NCBI RefSeq assembly: GCF_011044495.1
Contig: NZ_CP049143.1
Span: 682,001-746,000 of the forward strand
Source: Roseimicrobium sp. ORNL1
GTDB lineage: Bacteria; Verrucomicrobiota; Verrucomicrobiia; Verrucomicrobiales; Verrucomicrobiaceae
DNA: 64,000 nucleotides
Direction of reading: 5' to 3'
A model generated the notes under the pieces. It saw nothing but the letters and a program-made list of their open reading frames with translations. It ran no database searches and was not told the DNA's origin. Each line of letters starts with the position of its first letter. Position 1 is the first letter of the stretch. This document shows, in pieces, positions 60,518 to 64,000 of the stretch. The translations under genes were made by a program, and so were the position numbers.

Positions 60518-63028
60518 ATGAAGTTTCTCCTCGCGCTCGCTTCGCTGTTGTTCTTCTCCGTCAAGGCCGCCATAGCCCAATCCCAGCCTCTCCTTGTTGA
60601 TGGCGGTCAGCCGCGCGCGGAGATCGTCATTGCCGAGAATCCGGCTCGCATGGCGCGGCTGGCGGCGCAGGAATTGCAAACGTACGTGCAAAAGGTCAGT
60701 GGCGCCACACTCCCGATTGTGACCACGGAGTCCGGCGGCGGACGCATTCCCATTTATGTTGGAAAAAGCGCCGCGACGGAAAAGCTGAAGGTGGGTGGCG
60801 ATGAACTGCGGCATGGCGCCTTCCGAATGGTCTCGGGGGAGCGGTGGCTGGCCCTCGTTGGACGTGATCGCGATTACACGCCGCGCGAACCCTGGCCGCA
60901 CACCGCCAGGGATCTGGAACGCGTGCGCAGTGAGTGGGACACACTCACCGGCGAGAAGTGGGAGATGGACCTCAATCTCCGGCAGACCTTCAAGATGGAG
61001 AACAAGGAACTGGGCGTGTGGGAGCAGGATGAGCGCGGCTCACTCAATGCGGTGCACGAGTTTTTGCGCGGACTCGGAGTGCGCTGGTACCTGCCGGGAG
61101 ACATCGGCGAGATCGTGCCGAAGCAGGCCAGCATCGCGCTGCCAAAGGGTGACCGCACGGTGATACCGGACTTCCCTCTGCGTTATCCGTATCAGTATGG
61201 GAAACGCTTCGCTGGAAAGACGGAGGAGACCCTGTGGCAGTTGCGACTTGGGTTGAACCAGGCGCCGGATCTCATTGGCCCGGGTTACGTGGCACACGGG
61301 ACAAATAATGTGCACGCGCGCGAGGAGGTGAAGAAGGCACACCCGGAATACTACACACTCATCGACGGGAAGCGCGACACGGCGGAGTCAGGCAAGCCCT
61401 GCCTCTCCTCGCCCGGGTTGCGCGAGCAGAATGTGAAATACGTGCGTGCCATGTTCGACAAGATGGAGATTCCTGTCGTCTCCGTGATGCCCGCAGACGG
61501 CTATGTGGGCATGTGCCAGTGCGACCTTTGCAAGGGCAAGGAGACGCCGGAGCGTGGTTCCTTTGGCCGCTTCTCCGACTACGTGTGGGGCTATGTGGAC
61601 GCGGTTGGCAGGGAACTGCTGAAGACACATCCTGACCGGAAGATTATCTGTGTCGCTTATGGAGCCTCCGTGCTGCCGCCGACGAAGATCGAGAAGTTGA
61701 GCCCGAACATCATTGTGTGCATCGCACAGCAGCGTGCCTCCTTCTACGAAAAGGAGCGGCGCGAATGGATGGACGAACTGCGCCGCAATTGGCTCGTGAA
61801 GCTGCCAGCGGGCGGGACTTCGCTCTGCAACTATGAATACTACCTGCATCCGCGGCAGGAGCGCGCGTATGCCTTTCTCCCGGTCTATTTCCCGCATGCC
61901 ATTGCGGAGGATTTACGCTCGCTGAAGGGCATTTCCATGGGCGACTACATGGAATTCTATCGCGAGGCTGACTTGAAGGCCTTCGGCGTGAATGCGCTCA
62001 ATCTCTACGTGACCTCACGGTTGTGGTGGGACTCCAGCCTGGATGTGGATGCGATGATCAATGAGTACTGCCGCGACCTCTACGGGCCTGCGAGCGAGGA
62101 GATGAAAGCCTTCATTGCCTATGGTGAAGCGCACTGGATGGGCATGAATCAATCGTCCGAGCAGATTGCGGAAGCCTTCACCCTTCTCGCCAAGGCGCAA
62201 CAGAAAGTCGCCGCGGACTCACTGCCCGGTAAGCGCATCGCGTTGGTGGCAGACTACATCCAGCCACTCGTCGCCCGTCGTGAGCAGTTGCTGCGCACCG
62301 CTGGTCGCGAGAATGCACGCGTCCTGCGCATCAATGACAAGGATGGTAAAGAGATCTCGCTCGATGGAAAACTCGATGAACCCCTGTGGAAGAAGATGTC
62401 CGCCTATCAAACCGGCGAGCTCGTCGACTGCACCACGGGTAAGGTGACAAGAGCAAAGACACGCTTCCACGTCTTCTTCTCGGATAACGCGCTCTACTTC
62501 GGCATGCGCTGCGATGACCTGGACATGGCAAATGTACAGAACACCGGCGATAAGAATGATGACCCACGCATCCTTGAGGGCGACAACCTCCAGTTGCTCT
62601 TCGAAACACAAAACCACGCCTTCTACCAGATTGCCGTGAATGCAGCAGGCCGCGTGCTCGACGTGGATCATGATGGGGAGCCGAAGCCTGCGTGGTCATC
62701 CGGTGCAAAAGTGGCGACCTTCACAGGCGACAAATTCTGGAGCGTGGAAATCCGGCTGCCCTTGGGCGGCGATCTCCAGGACGCCGTGGACCCGCTCAAC
62801 GGCATCTCTGGTCGTAAACCGGCCGCCACCTATCCTTGGTATTTCAATGTTTGCCGTCAACGCGTGCGCAACGGCACTGTGGAGCGCTTCGCTCTCTCTC
62901 CCACCTCGAAGCCGGACTTCCTCGACCCCATGAAGTTTGCCCGCTTGAATGGCTATGCGCCGCCCGCGAACTGGGAAAAGGAAAAGCAGCGCCGCGCCGA
63001 TGCCAAGGCTGCACCGGACTCCAACTGA
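60518..63028 (+). CDS. DUF4838-family glycoside-hydrolase-like protein with C-terminal CBM9 domain
   Basis: Signal peptide (about 1-21). The N-terminal region (about 40-95, RMARLAAQELQTYVQKVSGA, IPIYVGKSAATEKL) resembles the GH67/GH20 N-terminal domain. The central 450 residues are DUF4838 (VRWYLPGDIGEIVPK, VISVMPADGYVGMCQ-like VVSVMPADGYVGMCQCDLC and YEYYLHPRQER). The C terminus (about 610-800) is a CBM9-like domain (EISLDGKLDEPLWKKMSAYQ, ALYFGMRCDDLDMANVQ). The protein is probably a periplasmic or secreted glycoside hydrolase acting with the upstream sulfatases, but no catalytic residues were identified. Confidence 0.88.
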   Translation: MKFLLALASLLFFSVKAAIAQSQPLLVDGGQPRAEIVIAENPARMARLAAQELQTYVQKVSGATLPIVTTESGGGRIPIYVGKSAATEKLKVGGDELRHGAFRMVSGERWLALVGRDRDYTPREPWPHTARDLERVRSEWDTLTGEKWEMDLNLRQTFKMENKELGVWEQDERGSLNAVHEFLRGLGVRWYLPGDIGEIVPKQASIALPKGDRTVIPDFPLRYPYQYGKRFAGKTEETLWQLRLGLNQAPDLIGPGYVAHGTNNVHAREEVKKAHPEYYTLIDGKRDTAESGKPCLSSPGLREQNVKYVRAMFDKMEIPVVSVMPADGYVGMCQCDLCKGKETPERGSFGRFSDYVWGYVDAVGRELLKTHPDRKIICVAYGASVLPPTKIEKLSPNIIVCIAQQRASFYEKERREWMDELRRNWLVKLPAGGTSLCNYEYYLHPRQERAYAFLPVYFPHAIAEDLRSLKGISMGDYMEFYREADLKAFGVNALNLYVTSRLWWDSSLDVDAMINEYCRDLYGPASEEMKAFIAYGEAHWMGMNQSSEQIAEAFTLLAKAQQKVAADSLPGKRIALVADYIQPLVARREQLLRTAGRENARVLRINDKDGKEISLDGKLDEPLWKKMSAYQTGELVDCTTGKVTRAKTRFHVFFSDNALYFGMRCDDLDMANVQNTGDKNDDPRILEGDNLQLLFETQNHAFYQIAVNAAGRVLDVDHDGEPKPAWSSGAKVATFTGDKFWSVEIRLPLGGDLQDAVDPLNGISGRKPAATYPWYFNVCRQRVRNGTVERFALSPTSKPDFLDPMKFARLNGYAPPANWEKEKQRRADAKAAPDSN

Positions 63029-63365
63029 AAATCCTGCGCAAGGCCTTATCGTGCGCTGATCCGCTGGTCACGATGCACAGCACCATTCCGACTCTTTGTG
63101 GCATGAAGAGTTGAGGAGGGCTATTGCGTGGGATTGTTCCGTCTGCTTTTCCTTCGGAACCCTGCTCAATCGAAAGGATGATGATGCCTCGCGTGCTGAC
63201 GAGCGTGATGGTCCTTCCGGACCTTCGCGTGAAGAGAGGTAGTAAAGATGGGCGCCAGTTATTTTCAGCGCATTGTCGATAGCTGCGTGGTATCGCTTGC
63301 TGCTGCCGAGAAAGAAACATGTTTGTCTGTAGCTCGGTCCCAAGAATCCATGGGAATCGATCCCG
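63029..63365. other. intergenic region, no gene supported
   Basis: These 337 bases separate two convergent genes. Apart from a short hairpin GGTCC/GGACC near 63210 nothing structured is seen, and base composition becomes more AT-rich toward 63300, matching the following truncated gene. Confidence 0.4.
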
Positions 63366-64000
63366 TCAGCCCTTCATTTTATTCAGAAGTAATAGATCGA
63401 TACCAAATCCACCGGAGGTTGGTGAAAATGGCTTTCTGTCTCGGTGTTGGATTTCCATTCCCGCGGCTCCAATGAGTCCTTGGATGCCTGCGGCAGTGTA
63501 TTTGCGACTGATATACAGTCGGACTGTGTCACCCGCCGTAAAGTTTACAGAGAGGGAATCTGGAAGTCGAAAACTTCTAATGTCCGGACTCTTATTCTCG
63601 TAGAACATGGTTAACCGAATGGCTTTACTCTCCTCCGCATCGGCGTGATATTGGACCCACTCTTCGTTGACCGGTAGATCCGTGTACTGAAGCAATGAGC
63701 TAGTAACAAATTTGCAAAATCGCTTGCTGCCCGCATATTCCTGAGCCGCTAGCTTAACTGTCGCATCGTTTATTGTTTCTGTTGAAGCAACTTCAAGCAG
63801 CAGTTTATCGCCTCCTCGTAGTAAGCGCGATAACCGCTGCAACAGCTCGCCATCGTCTTCAAAATTAGCCAACGTATTTCCCAGTAGAGAGAACAGGATT
63901 GGTTCGTTTCCAACAAATTTGTCCAACATTTCGCGAAGCTCCGCGATGTTTTGTTCGTTTGCGAAATCGATTTGAAGAGGTAGCAATCTGGACAACTTGA
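63366..64000 (-). CDS. EgtD-like SAM-dependent methyltransferase (5' end outside window)
   Basis: The frame is open to the last base, so the N terminus is missing; what is seen is about 211 residues of the C-terminal part. ILFSLLGNTLANFEDDGELL, then LLRGGDKLLLEVAS match the SAM-pocket and GxxxGNF-like region of histidine N-alpha-methyltransferase (EgtD) and relatives. The C terminus has LYISRKYTAAGIQGLIGAAG, corresponding to the EgtD S-x-K-Y substrate region. Codon use and base composition are more AT-rich than the rest of the window, suggesting recent acquisition. No other ergothioneine gene is in the window. Confidence 0.75.
   Translation of the reverse strand, partial: KLSRLLPLQIDFANEQNIAELREMLDKFVGNEPILFSLLGNTLANFEDDGELLQRLSRLLRGGDKLLLEVASTETINDATVKLAAQEYAGSKRFCKFVTSSLLQYTDLPVNEEWVQYHADAEESKAIRLTMFYENKSPDIRSFRLPDSLSVNFTAGDTVRLYISRKYTAAGIQGLIGAAGMEIQHRDRKPFSPTSGGFGIDLLLLNKMKG

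Noticed and set aside
1-64000. CRISPR arrays, prophage, IS elements or replication origin
   Set aside because: No regularly spaced direct repeats, transposase, integrase, terminase, or DnaA-box cluster with dnaA/dnaN was seen.

Overview
The window looks like chromosomal DNA of a high-GC Verrucomicrobiota bacterium, probably subdivision 1 (Verrucomicrobium, Prosthecobacter or Roseimicrobium relatives). This is inferred from the gene mix: several sulfatases, a DUF4838/CBM9 protein, a TAT-exported Gfo/Idh/MocA oxidoreductase, many secreted proteins and lipoproteins, intergenic palindromic repeats and few strong Shine-Dalgarno sites. I saw no phage, plasmid backbone, IS transposase or CRISPR array. 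Starts were moved inward from the longest open frame wherever a signal peptide, lipobox or family alignment supported an internal ATG.

0-5.3 kb (minus strand): a MacB/LolD-type ABC exporter pair, GTP-dependent PEP carboxykinase and a glutamate dehydrogenase whose upstream region carries an intrinsic terminator pointing toward the gene. 5.5-12.1 kb: an orphan LuxR-type regulator, an MFS transporter, small ORFs, a McsA-like/IF2_N-like protein, an SGNH hydrolase and a NarX/NarL-like two-component pair. 12.3-17 kb: YcaC-type hydrolase, monooxygenase-fold membrane protein, amidohydrolase and alginate-export-type porin, all on the plus strand. 17-25.9 kb: secreted unknowns, a lipoprotein lipase-like hydrolase, a PA2169-family four-helix protein, an FMN-dependent hydroxy-acid oxidase, an OmpR/CusS-like two-component pair and a minimal AraC-type regulator next to a perfect palindrome.

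26-38 kb: tRNA-Leu(UAG), CPBP protease, DAHP synthase, DUF1801/OmdA protein, M23 peptidase, a two-module alpha/beta hydrolase, a stand-alone GyrB-like ATPase without TOPRIM, a HAD phosphatase and a LolC/E-like permease. 38-50 kb: two tRNA-Gln genes (UUG and CUG), a CBM9/DUF5916 outer-membrane protein, a sialidase-fold protein, Gfo/Idh/MocA oxidoreductase, two aldo/keto reductase-like proteins (one with altered catalytic residues), GluQRS and a ribokinase-like kinase. 50-63 kb: lipoproteins, a phospholipase D-like protein, then a polysaccharide-decoration locus (three Cys-type sulfatases and a sialate O-acetylesterase-like enzyme), a YciI-like protein, a structured intergenic region with a second copy of the palindrome core, an Arg/Pro/Asp-rich secreted protein and a DUF4838 protein. 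The last kilobase is visibly more AT-rich and ends in a truncated EgtD-like methyltransferase.

The sulfatases, esterase, DUF4838, CBM9, sialidase and oxidoreductases suggest scavenging of sulfated or acylated polysaccharides. I do not see a complete new multi-gene system. The strongest unexplained signals are the REPIN-like inverted repeats, the shared TAACAAATTTGTTA operator-like palindrome at two distant loci, the truncated GyrB-like ATPase, and the leader terminator upstream of glutamate dehydrogenase.
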